Numbered from the stretch's first letter, positions 36,561 to 44,658 are shown. The stretch is DNA of 64,000 nucleotides from Streptomyces sp. NBC_00704 (GCF_036226605.1 NZ_CP109000.1:2476501-2540500), one strand, 5' to 3'. Notes: generated from the sequence alone by a model not told the origin. Made by a program: numbers and translations.

Positions 36561-37607
36561 ATGAGTTTCACGACCCCGCCGCGGCCGTTCGACGTCACCG
36601 CGCTCTTCCCCCGACTGGCCCCGCTGGCACGCACGGCGACCCGGCTGCATCCGCGGCCCGGGTCGCCCACGCCGCACGACAGCTCCGTCGGCGGGCCGCT
36701 GCTCTGGCCCGCCGGCGAGCCGTGGCCGCACTGCGCGGGACCGCACACGTGGGACGGGGTGACCCCGCCCCTGGCGCCGGAGGACGAGCGGCAGTTGCGC
36801 CGCAACCGTGCGGCGGCGGAGAGCCGGCGGCGGCGCGGCCCGCAGGAGCCCTGGGCCACGCCCGGGGAACTGGAGGCCGAGAAGCGCCTGTCGGCCGGCC
36901 GGCCGTGGCCCGAGGGCCCGGTCGCCATGCTGCCGGTCGCCCAGCTGTATGTGCGCGACGTCCCTCTCCCGCGCCCTGCGGGCGGGTCGGGAGCCGATCT
37001 GCTCCAGGTCCTGTGGTGTCCCTTCGACCACCCGGAGCACCCGGCCACGGCCCTGTTCTGGCGGACCGCCGCGTCCGTGACCGACGTCCTCGGCGCACCG
37101 CCCGAGCCACCCGCTATGCGGTTCGGCGACTACCTCCCGGAGCCGTGCCTGCTCGCGCCGGAGCAGGTCACCGAGTACCCCAACCCCATGGAGCTGGACA
37201 AGGAACTGCGGGAGGAACTGAACGACTGGAGCAAGTGGCAGGCGGCCGGCCCGGCCCTGGACGCCTCCTACGAGGTCGCCCCGGACGAGCTGTACCTGGA
37301 CCAGCTCTCCGTCTCCCCCGGCTGGAAGGCCGGCGGCTGGACCAGCTGGGGCCTCACCGACCCGGTCCCCCGCACCTGCTCCGAGTGCGGCGCCGACGCC
37401 GTCCCGCTGCTGACGATCGCCAGCACCGAATGGGACGGCGGCACCGAGAGCTGGATCCCCGAGGAGGAGCGGGCGAACCCGACACCGACCCTGCCCGGCC
37501 AGCCCCCGGCCAACTTCACCATGCTGGTGATCGCCGGCGGCTACCGGCTCCAGCTCCACGCCTGCCCGAACTCCCCGGACCACCCGCACATCGAACTGAT
37601 CCAGTGA
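36561..37607 (+). CDS. DUF1963 (YwqG-like) protein, candidate immunity protein
   Basis: This 348-residue protein has no signal peptide. It resembles DUF1963/YwqG proteins: SSVGGPLLWPAGEPWPHC at the start, LLQVLWCPFDH, and a C-terminal CSECGADA Cys motif. Such proteins occur next to toxin genes and in some loci are assumed to give immunity. Its start lies 34 bases after the nuclease stop, with GGGAG upstream, so it is co-transcribed. A cytoplasmic partner of a secreted nuclease is expected to protect the producer. The immunity role is inferred from context. Confidence 0.7.
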   Translation: MSFTTPPRPFDVTALFPRLAPLARTATRLHPRPGSPTPHDSSVGGPLLWPAGEPWPHCAGPHTWDGVTPPLAPEDERQLRRNRAAAESRRRRGPQEPWATPGELEAEKRLSAGRPWPEGPVAMLPVAQLYVRDVPLPRPAGGSGADLLQVLWCPFDHPEHPATALFWRTAASVTDVLGAPPEPPAMRFGDYLPEPCLLAPEQVTEYPNPMELDKELREELNDWSKWQAAGPALDASYEVAPDELYLDQLSVSPGWKAGGWTSWGLTDPVPRTCSECGADAVPLLTIASTEWDGGTESWIPEEERANPTPTLPGQPPANFTMLVIAGGYRLQLHACPNSPDHPHIELIQ

Positions 37608-37660
37608 GAGCCGCCCTCCGGTCCCGTCCGGGCCTCGGCAACGACGCGGAACGCCACACG

Positions 37661-37737
37661 CCTGACGCCTGACGCCTGACGCCCGACGCCCGACGCCCGA
37701 CGCCCGACGCCCGACGCCCGACGCCCGACGCCCGACG
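37661..37737. repeat. Eleven tandem copies of a 7-bp unit
   Basis: Three cctgacg and eight cccgacg units lie head to tail between the convergent DUF1963 and TIR-NB-ARC genes, ending three bases before the latter's stop codon. Variation in copy number would not alter either reading frame. Confidence 0.95.
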
Positions 37738-37739
37738 CC

Positions 37740-40700
37740 TCAACGGTCGATCGTGGTCGCCTGTTGATGGATCTGCAGCGGGACGAACAGCGGCACCGGG
37801 TCCGTCGTGCCGGTCATGGACGAGGTGAGATTGGCCCGGATCACCGCCGCACGGGGGTGATCCGGGCCGTAGGAAGCCTCGGCGGCCGCGACCGCCCGTC
37901 CGAAGTGGGCGGCCATGACGGAGGCGGCGGCGCCCGACGACTCCAGCCAGGCCAGCCAGCCGAGGTTGTTCTCGATCACGGCGATGCGATGGTGGCTGCT
38001 GCCGTAGACGCGTTCGGAGTCCGCCAGCGCCTGTGCGGCCTGTGCCCGTGCCGAAGGGAAGTCGCCGCCGCGGCCGAGCAGCAGGGCCCAGGTGCTCCGC
38101 ACGGCGGCCACCCGCGGATGGGACTGCCCGTACAGCCTGACTGCCGCCGCCAGCGCCGTTTCCACGAGTTCGCCCGCTCTGTCCAGCTCGCCGGTGCGCT
38201 CCAGCGTCGCCGCCGCGTTCGCGGCGATCACCACCATGCGGGGATGGCCCGCTTCGTGCAGGATGCGGCCCGCGCTCAGCGCTTCGTCATGTCGCATCCG
38301 TGCGCCGGCCAGGTCACCGTCGTCGTGGCAGAGGGAGCCCAGCCCCGTGCTGATCATGGCGATGCGCAGGTCGTCGCGGAGTGCCAGTCCTTCACAGATG
38401 GCTCGGGCGTGCTCGTACTGCTGCCTGGCCCGTGGATACTCCCCGAGAGCGTGGAGCGCGGTTCCGAGGTTGAGCCGCACCGCGACCGTACGGTCGTGAT
38501 CGCGTCCGTAGACGCCTTCGAGCGTGGTCAGCGCGACGGACAACTGCTCTCGCGCCTCCGCCACCCGGCCCGCCAGGTGCAGGGCTCCGGCCAGGTTGTT
38601 GCGACGCAGTGCGACCCGGCTGTCCCGGACGCCGAACACCCCGACGCTGAGTGCCAGCGCATGCTCGTACGCGCTGCGGGCCTCGTGGATGTTGCCCAGG
38701 TCCTGCTGGATCCGCCCGAGGATGCCCTCGGCTCTGGCCCGGTCGCCGACCGGGGCGTCGAACCCGGCCATCAGGTCAAGGGCCTCCTGGATCCGTTCTC
38801 TCGCCGGCCCCAGGAGGCCTTCCTCCTGCAACAGCCGGCCCATGTCGATCAGCACCGTCGCCAGCAACGGCGCCGCCGCTGCCGGCCCGCTGCGCGCCGA
38901 TGCCTCGATCTCCTCATAGGCGGCGCGCGCCCCCGTCACCTGGCCGAGTTCCTGGAGCAGTCGCCCGTAGCCCATCCGGAGGCGGATCCGGAACGGGTCC
39001 GCCCGCGGCAGGCTCCGCCCGGTCTCCCAGGCCGTCTCGAACAGGTCGCGCGACGCCGCCAGCCTGGCCTGGGCGTGGAGGAAGACGGCGGCCCGCTCCA
39101 GCAGGACCGCGAGGTCGCCGCGCGGGGCGTCGTATTCGGCGGCGCGGTCGCGGACCGCCAGGACATGGGGAAGCAGGGCTTCGCACATCGCGGCGTTCTC
39201 CAGCTCACCGCTTTCCGCCGGGAAGACCTGGAGCAGCCAGGCGACGGCGTCCTGGACCACGTGGGCGGGCGGCCGGCCGGACCCCGCCGCACGCTGCCGC
39301 ACCACCCACTGGACGAGGCGGTGCAGCGAGATCTCCTCGCTCGACGTGGTGATCAGGGAGTAGCGCCGCAGATGCATCACCGCTGCCTGATAGCGCGCCT
39401 TCGACCCCACCACGGCGCCCAGGTGCGGGGGCAGCGCCAGGTGACTGGTGGCCAGCAGCCTGCGCGGGATCATGTCCGGCCCGAGGAAGGCGCAGAAGGT
39501 GAGCAGCCGGTACCCGTCCGGCGAGAGCTTCCTGATCCGTTCCAGGGACAGCATCCAGGTATCGACGACGCTGCGCGAGTAGCCCAGGGGAGGCTTCGCG
39601 GCGAGGGCGTCCGCGGCGCTCTCGCCGAGCAGCGCGAGGTAGTCCCCGACCGTGATGTCCGCGGCGTCGACGTAGGCCGCCGCCTGTTCCAGCGCGAGCG
39701 GCAGGCGGCCGAGTCGCGTCGCGAGTTCGCTGATCTCCCGCGTTCCTCCGACGGCTGTGCTGCGGATCCTCTTGGTGAGGAAGGCCTCCGCCTCCGACCC
39801 GGACAGGACGTCCAGGGCGATCGTGGCCGCCACGGCCTCCCAGTTGGGGTTGCGGGAGGTGATCAGGACATGGCCGCCGCTCGGCAGGGGGTAGACGTCA
39901 TCGGGTTCCTCGGCGTTGTCGTACACGAGCAACCAGCGACCGCGCCTCTTCAGTTCCCTGAACAGGGCTTCGCGCAGGCCCGGCTGACTGGCGGTCATGC
40001 CGATCCCGAGCTCTTCGGCGAGCCGTGCGTAGCCGGACTGCATGATGGCCGGCTTCTCGGCCGACAGCCACCAGACGAGGTCGTACGAGGCTGCGTTGCG
40101 GTACGAGTACTCCGTGGCGATCTGCGTCTTGCCGATGCCGCCCAGACCGTGCAGCGCCGCCTGGACCACGGTCACCGAGTCGGACAGCTGCTTCCGCAGT
40201 CTCGCCAGGGCTCCCAGCCGACCGGTGAAGTGATGGTTCCGCGGCGGGACTTCGAAGATCGGGGGCAGTTCGGCCGGGAACCGGAGCAGCCCGGACGAGG
40301 TGTCCCTGGCGCCGTTCGCGGCGCCGTTCGTGGTGCCGTTCCTGGCGCCCGGATACACCACGGAAGCGGGCCGCGAACGTCCGGTGGACACTCCGCGCCG
40401 CAAAGCCGCCAGCGCCGTGACCTCGTCGAGTCCGACCAGGTCGACCATGACCAGCGGCCGCAGTATGGCGGGCAGATCGCAGTCCTCGACGCGCAGGCAC
40501 AGGAGGCGCCCGTGGTCCTCCTCGTTCCGCAGGAAGGCCGCGGCCCATTCCTGCCTGGACAGGGGAGCGGTGAGGTAGGCGTGACCGACGACCGCCAGGA
40601 CGCGTCGGCAGGTCTCCAGCGCCTGGTTCTTGCGCTCGATCAAATCCTCGCCCGGCTTGAAATCCCAATCCTGGACGACGACAGAATACGAGCTGCTTTC

Positions 40701-40784
40701 GAGTTTCGAGCCGATCCATTCGGCCCACTGCCTGTTGGCGGCGTGGTAGCTGATGAAGAAATCTGCTCGACAGTCCGAGTCCAT
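37740..40784 (-). CDS. TIR-NB-ARC-TPR STAND ATPase
   Basis: This 1014-residue protein has an N-terminal TIR domain (10-140: FFISYHAANRQWAEW, then SRQEW with the candidate catalytic Glu79), an NB-ARC NTPase (about 200-520, Walker A GLGGIGKT with Lys219, then RWLLVYDNAE), and about 500 residues of TPR repeats with AR-x-x-Y-E-x-A motifs. This is the plan of a STAND immune receptor: TPRs sense, NB-ARC oligomerises with ATP, and TIR consumes NAD or signals. It is 25 bases downstream of a methyltransferase gene on the same strand. A similar TIR occurs in the divergent caspase gene. Its TPR build also recalls FxSxx-system proteins, but the other genes of that system are absent. Confidence 0.88.
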   Translation of the reverse strand: MDSDCRADFFISYHAANRQWAEWIGSKLESSSYSVVVQDWDFKPGEDLIERKNQALETCRRVLAVVGHAYLTAPLSRQEWAAAFLRNEEDHGRLLCLRVEDCDLPAILRPLVMVDLVGLDEVTALAALRRGVSTGRSRPASVVYPGARNGTTNGAANGARDTSSGLLRFPAELPPIFEVPPRNHHFTGRLGALARLRKQLSDSVTVVQAALHGLGGIGKTQIATEYSYRNAASYDLVWWLSAEKPAIMQSGYARLAEELGIGMTASQPGLREALFRELKRRGRWLLVYDNAEEPDDVYPLPSGGHVLITSRNPNWEAVAATIALDVLSGSEAEAFLTKRIRSTAVGGTREISELATRLGRLPLALEQAAAYVDAADITVGDYLALLGESAADALAAKPPLGYSRSVVDTWMLSLERIRKLSPDGYRLLTFCAFLGPDMIPRRLLATSHLALPPHLGAVVGSKARYQAAVMHLRRYSLITTSSEEISLHRLVQWVVRQRAAGSGRPPAHVVQDAVAWLLQVFPAESGELENAAMCEALLPHVLAVRDRAAEYDAPRGDLAVLLERAAVFLHAQARLAASRDLFETAWETGRSLPRADPFRIRLRMGYGRLLQELGQVTGARAAYEEIEASARSGPAAAAPLLATVLIDMGRLLQEEGLLGPARERIQEALDLMAGFDAPVGDRARAEGILGRIQQDLGNIHEARSAYEHALALSVGVFGVRDSRVALRRNNLAGALHLAGRVAEAREQLSVALTTLEGVYGRDHDRTVAVRLNLGTALHALGEYPRARQQYEHARAICEGLALRDDLRIAMISTGLGSLCHDDGDLAGARMRHDEALSAGRILHEAGHPRMVVIAANAAATLERTGELDRAGELVETALAAAVRLYGQSHPRVAAVRSTWALLLGRGGDFPSARAQAAQALADSERVYGSSHHRIAVIENNLGWLAWLESSGAAASVMAAHFGRAVAAAEASYGPDHPRAAVIRANLTSSMTGTTDPVPLFVPLQIHQQATTIDR

Positions 40785-40809
40785 GGCGGAAGCCCCCGCA
40801 AGCGCCTTT

Positions 40810-41616
40810 TCAGACCACCAGAACCATCTGTCTCATGGTCCAGACGACAGGTAGCTCCATCTTTCCCGACGCGGCCATGTCCAAACGCTGCTGAAGTCTG
40901 TCCAGCCATTCCGTTCCGAACTCCTCGACCAGAAAGGGATCACCTCTCCACACACGGAGATTCAGCGCGAACATACGGCCCACCTGACGGGACGTAGGGC
41001 GGACTTCGGCCACATGGTCCTCGCGCGAGACAGTGCCGGGCGGGTCCGGCATCGCGCCGAGCACCCGGCCGACGTCCAGCCGTTGACCGTTCTCCCGAAG
41101 CATCGCCTCGACCACCCGCTGATAGTCCCTGGCGACGGGATGCTCGCTCTCGACGCTGTCGACCTCGTCCAGAAGCAGTCTTCCGTTCGGAGCGAGCGCT
41201 CCCAGCCAGCGCCCCACCACCGACGCGGTGTCGCGCAGATGGGAGAGCAGCAGCCGCGCGTAGAGGAGATCCGGCCCCGCCACCGGGAAGGGGGTGGTCG
41301 TGACGTCGTGCCTGCGGAACGCCACCGGGAGGCCGTCACCCGCCTCGGCGCGGGCGAGGAACGTCACCGACCGGTCCAGCCCCACGACACGCTCCGCGCG
41401 CACTTCTTCGGCGATCAGCCTGGTCGAATGCCCTGGTCCGCAGCCCAGGTCGACCGCGAGCCCGACCGGCCCGGGAACGCAGCGGGAGAGGAACGATCTG
41501 CTGCTCTCGGCGAAGACCTCGGCGACCGTGGAAAGCCGTTGAGCAGCGATATCACTGTCCCCGAACTTGTAATCGGCGCCTGAGGGTTGCCTGCCTGCGG
41601 GAACCAAGTGGACCAT
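40810..41616 (-). CDS. Class I SAM-dependent methyltransferase
   Basis: This 268-residue protein has the SAM-binding motif LAVDLGCGPGHSTRL (about 50-64), then RVVGLDRS, and the post-motifs LLLSHLRD and LLLDEVD. The start at ATG 41616 has AAGGGTG upstream; a longer frame exists but lacks conserved sequence. It is the first gene of the operon with TIR-NB-ARC-TPR. The 114-base gap to the divergent TIR-caspase gene probably holds both promoters. The substrate is unknown; a small-molecule or protein target within the conflict system is possible. Confidence 0.85.
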   Translation of the reverse strand: MVHLVPAGRQPSGADYKFGDSDIAAQRLSTVAEVFAESSRSFLSRCVPGPVGLAVDLGCGPGHSTRLIAEEVRAERVVGLDRSVTFLARAEAGDGLPVAFRRHDVTTTPFPVAGPDLLYARLLLSHLRDTASVVGRWLGALAPNGRLLLDEVDSVESEHPVARDYQRVVEAMLRENGQRLDVGRVLGAMPDPPGTVSREDHVAEVRPTSRQVGRMFALNLRVWRGDPFLVEEFGTEWLDRLQQRLDMAASGKMELPVVWTMRQMVLVV

Positions 41617-41730
41617 GCTGAGACACCCTTGAGTCGACAAGGACCGGAACGACCGTCCGGCGCACTGCACCACCTGACGATACTTGCCCGGATGGACGAC
41701 TGTCCCGAATTGCTTCGAAGGAGTGATGCC

Positions 41731-42978
41731 TTGACACCCGGAGCGGGCCGGACTCGATCAAGATTCTTCATCAGCTTCGCCGACCCGGACCGGGGCTGGG
41801 CCGAGTGGACGGCCTGGCAACTGGAGGCACACGGCTTTCCGGTGGAATTCCGGTCCCGGGACTGGGCCGCGGGCGACAATGCCGTACTGCGGCTCAACAA
41901 GGCACTGGAGCAGGGAATGGTCGTGGCGCTGTTCTCCCGGGCCTACTTCGACGAGTCGGACGGCAACAGCCGCGACTGGTCCGCCCTGCTGGCGGCGGAC
42001 CGGCCCCTGATCCCCCTGCGCATCGACGACTCCACGCCCCCCACGCTGCTCCGCCCCCTGGTCGCTCCCTCCCTCTGCGGACTGGACCAGCGTGAGGCCG
42101 GGGCGCAACTGCTGCGCGCCGTCGACGGGACGCGGCGCCCCATCCCGGAACCTCCCTTCCCGGGAGTTCCGGGAGCATCGGCCCCGGCCTCGGCCCCGGT
42201 CCCGGTCTCGGCCCCGACGGCCCCTCGGGTGGTTCGGCCGGCGGCCGGGCCGCAGTGGCAGGACGCGTGCGCCGTCCTCGTCGGCGTCGACGCCTACGAT
42301 CACCTCCGCCCCGTGCCGGCGATCGCCGGCAACGTCCACGACCTCGGCGCGCTGCTGCGGTCGGCGGAATTCGGCCTGCCGGAACAGCACTGCCGTCTGC
42401 TGCGCAACCCACGGGACCCCCGCCAGGTGCTGCGGGCACTGGAGTGGGCCGGGCAGATCACCGCCCGGAGCGGCGGCACCCTGCTCTTCTATTACAGCGG
42501 TCACGGCGCCCAGGACCCCGAAAGCGGACGCCTGCTGCTCTCGTGTGCGGATTCACTGCCGCACACCCCCTACACCTACCTTCATTTCGACCGCGTCCGC
42601 GAACAGATCACGCTCAGCCCCGCTGTACGGCGACTGGTCGTGCTCGACACCTGCTACAGCGGCGCGGCCCTGGACCTCCTGGACGACGCCCTGCCCGTGC
42701 CCAGCGTCGAAGGCAGTTTCGTGATGGCCTCGTCAGGGGCGACGGAACCGTCCCGCGAGGCGAGAGGCCGGCGGCACACCGCCTTCACGGGGACGCTGCT
42801 GGAGATCCTGGCGAACGGTCTCCCCGGCGGTCCTCCGCTGCTGGACGCCGAGGCCCTCTTCGAGGGCGCCAGGTCCGCCTGCGAGGACGCGGGGTGGCCG
42901 ACGCCGCGCCGCCAGGTGCGGAACGCGGGGAGCAGGATCCCCGTCGTCGCCAACCGCTGGTCCGGCAACCGGCGCTGA
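41731..42978 (+). CDS. TIR-caspase (C14-like) effector
   Basis: This 415-residue protein fuses a TIR domain (about 12-130, FFISFADPDRGWAEW) through a Pro/Ala linker (about 140-170) to a caspase-like peptidase. His258 in FYYSGHGAQ and Cys308 in LDTCYSG form the catalytic dyad. The TIR position that corresponds to the catalytic Glu of the NB-ARC neighbour is Asp (SRDW, residue 82), so this TIR may serve as an adaptor. The start chosen is TTG 41731: AAGGAG lies 7 bases upstream. An in-frame ATG at 41692 has no good ribosome site. EACC1 follows. Expected role: protease triggered through TIR-TIR contact to kill or arrest the cell. Confidence 0.85.
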   Translation: MTPGAGRTRSRFFISFADPDRGWAEWTAWQLEAHGFPVEFRSRDWAAGDNAVLRLNKALEQGMVVALFSRAYFDESDGNSRDWSALLAADRPLIPLRIDDSTPPTLLRPLVAPSLCGLDQREAGAQLLRAVDGTRRPIPEPPFPGVPGASAPASAPVPVSAPTAPRVVRPAAGPQWQDACAVLVGVDAYDHLRPVPAIAGNVHDLGALLRSAEFGLPEQHCRLLRNPRDPRQVLRALEWAGQITARSGGTLLFYYSGHGAQDPESGRLLLSCADSLPHTPYTYLHFDRVREQITLSPAVRRLVVLDTCYSGAALDLLDDALPVPSVEGSFVMASSGATEPSREARGRRHTAFTGTLLEILANGLPGGPPLLDAEALFEGARSACEDAGWPTPRRQVRNAGSRIPVVANRWSGNRR

Positions 42979-42994
42979 CCCTCCACCTGCACCG

Positions 42995-43074
42995 GAACAG
43001 GGACAGGGACAGGGACAGGCTCACGAACGCGAACGCGAACGCGAACGCAAACGCGAACAGGAACAGGAACAGGA
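42995..43074. repeat. Hexanucleotide repeats between the caspase and EACC1 genes
   Basis: The 105-base gap is filled with hexamers: about three gggaca, six gaacgc/gcgaac and three gaacag units. The last repeat merges into the AGGAG ribosome-binding site of the EACC1 gene. Copy-number change would alter spacing between the two genes without affecting a frame. Confidence 0.9.
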
Positions 43075-43083
43075 GACCGTCCG

Positions 43084-43476
43084 TTGGCCGAGAACGCCGC
43101 GATCGAAACCAGCACCGGGAATCCCCTGACGACCCGCCGACTGTACCGCTGGTTGACTCACGACGAGTCCCTGAGGCCGGGGGTCCAGGTACGGCTGCGG
43201 AGCCGGACCGACTCGACGGAGCCGCTCGACGACCTGGGCGACACACTGGAGATCATCAGCGTCGTCGTGACGAGCGTCATGGCGCTGCCGCCCTTCATCG
43301 AGAGCGTCCGCCGCTGGTTCAGGGACCAACCGCCGCCCGCACCCGCGCCCGTGGTGCTCCGGCACGGGAACATCGCGGTCGAGATACCGACCGACACCGA
43401 TGCCGCCGTCATCTCCGCCCTGACCGCCGCGCTGGCGACCCAGCCGGTCCCCCCGCCCGATCCTGTCTCCGAATGA
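43084..43476 (+). CDS. EACC1-family protein (effector-associated constant component)
   Basis: This 130-residue protein starts at TTG 43084, with AGGAG 8 bases upstream. It contains LYRWLTHDESLRPGVQVRLRS, then a hydrophobic helix (ISVVVTSVMALPPFIESV) and a C-terminal beta-alpha region. This plan matches EACC1 proteins, small partners found next to caspase, trypsin and TIR effectors in conflict systems. Its gene follows the TIR-caspase gene, as expected. The hydrophobic helix could touch the membrane. The stop lies 3 bases before the tRNA-derived att-like sequence. Confidence 0.75.
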   Translation: MAENAAIETSTGNPLTTRRLYRWLTHDESLRPGVQVRLRSRTDSTEPLDDLGDTLEIISVVVTSVMALPPFIESVRRWFRDQPPPAPAPVVLRHGNIAVEIPTDTDAAVISALTAALATQPVPPPDPVSE

Positions 43477-43479
43477 GCC

Positions 43480-43557
43480 GAACGTTTCCGCAGGCCAGGG
43501 AACCTGCGCAGGGTGGCGGGGTGGGACTGGAACCCACGGCCGACGGATCATGAGTCC
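43480..43557. repeat. Displaced copy of the 3' part of the CAT tRNA and its flank (outer att-like site)
   Basis: These 78 bases match 62,556-62,632 (the 3' flank plus anticodon and T arms of the tRNA at 62,588-62,661) with scattered changes; within the 32-base core at 43,526-43,557 only two bases differ. The copy stops in the anticodon arm, so it cannot be a functional tRNA. It is the kind of fragment left at the distal end of an element that integrated in a tRNA gene. Confidence 0.85.
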
Positions 43558-43562
43558 CTCGG

Positions 43563-44339
43563 TCAGTCGGCCGACGTGGTCCGTGTCATCTCGGCCGCCT
43601 CGGTCATGGCGCGTTGGCTGAGATCGCCGAACAGCTGCATCGTGACGGCGGCCAGGACGTCGTCCACGCCAACAGTCCGCCCGTCCCCGCGGCGGCCGGA
43701 CAGGGCGAAGAGGGGGTCCTTGAGCAGCGGGGCCGGGTCCGGCTCGCCCGGCACCACCGGACTGACCGTCCCGAACCGCCTGACCCCGCCCTCGCGGACG
43801 ACCTTGGCCGCGTCACGCGCCAGGGTCGTCAGGAACACGCTCGCGATTCCGTCCAGGTCGCGGACCAGCGCCGGGACGGCCCTCACCCCCCGGCTCCCCA
43901 GCAGCCTTCTCACCCCGGCCTCGAACCGGTGGGCGCCGGCCACGCCACTCGGTGTACGCGCCCCGCGGCGCTCACGAAGAGACACGAGCGCACCGTCGGC
44001 GTTGCGCAGCTCGCCCATCAGGCCGTGAAAGGTCGGGCTGTGCAGGTACCACGCCGACCCCACCTCCACCTCGACGTTCCGGTCGATAGCCGAGATGAGG
44101 TCCTTGGGCATCAGCCTCGTCCGGGCCTGCTCGGCCGCCGCGCCTCTCGCGCCGTCGATGATCTCCGTCAGCACGGTCCGCGTCACCGACGCGGCGGCCC
44201 ACGCGGCCGACCGGGAGACGTGCAACGAGGTCACGTCCCTGAACACCGCCTTGACGAGCTGAGGCTTGAACGGCAGGCCGGTCACGAGGGAAGCGGTCTG
44301 CGCACCGCTGCGCTCGGTGCGCAGGAGTCGTGTGGTCAT
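43563..44339 (-). CDS. Predicted histone-fold doublet (H2A/H3-like fold fused to H4-like fold)
   Basis: This 258-residue protein reads as two histone folds in one chain. Fold 1 (about 20-95) has LPFKPQLVKAVF, a long helix (44-72) with VTRTVLTEIIDGA, then ARTRLMPKDLISAI, matching TRIIPRHLQLAI of H2A and IMPKDIQLA of H3. Fold 2 (139-250) has VRRLLGSRGVRAV (RRLARRGGVKRI in H4), GIASVFLTTLARDA (GVLKVFLENVIRDA in H4) and RTVGVDDVLAAV (KTVTAMDVVYAL in H4). About 38 extra residues (182-219) separate helix 2 and helix 3 of the second fold. It is rich in Arg (about 30 Arg, 5 Lys) and slightly basic. No signal peptide. The start ATG 44339 has a weak ribosome site. It should bind DNA or pack as a histone dimer. 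It sits just inside the island boundary. Confidence 0.7.
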   Translation of the reverse strand: MTTRLLRTERSGAQTASLVTGLPFKPQLVKAVFRDVTSLHVSRSAAWAAASVTRTVLTEIIDGARGAAAEQARTRLMPKDLISAIDRNVEVEVGSAWYLHSPTFHGLMGELRNADGALVSLRERRGARTPSGVAGAHRFEAGVRRLLGSRGVRAVPALVRDLDGIASVFLTTLARDAAKVVREGGVRRFGTVSPVVPGEPDPAPLLKDPLFALSGRRGDGRTVGVDDVLAAVTMQLFGDLSQRAMTEAAEMTRTTSAD

Positions 44340-44658
44340 CGGAGAATGTGCTTTCTGCTGTCGGAGGTCTGCTGTCGGAGGTGTCAGTGGCCCCTGCGGC
44401 ACCGGGCGGCGAGGGGGAATGCCACCCGCTTCCTCTGCTTCCAAAGAGAGTTGACGACGTCTCAGGGCGTTCACTGCGGTGATGCTGCCACCTCGGTCTG
44501 ACAGTGGCGCCTGCCCCCTGCGGTTGCGGGGCACCGCCGCCGCGGACGTGGGCGGTGTTCGATGGCGCGCCGCGCCTTCGAGAAGGGCGGCCTGACCTGC
44601 CCCACGCTCGGACCACACCACGACCGAGGACCTCTGTCGCCTTCCACCGACCACCCGT
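44340..44658. other. Intergenic region upstream of the histone-like gene
   Basis: No gene is visible in these ~320 bases. An extended open frame runs through it upstream of the histone-like gene but has no domain-like sequence. The promoter of the histone-like gene is presumably here. Confidence 0.5.

Noticed and set aside
37740..40784. TIR-NB-ARC-TPR protein as part of an FxSxx-COOH peptide system
   Set aside because: The TPR plan is similar, but no radical SAM enzyme or FxSxx peptide gene is nearby.
43497..43561. A tRNA gene at the left end of the island
   Set aside because: The match stops in the anticodon arm; the 5' half is missing.
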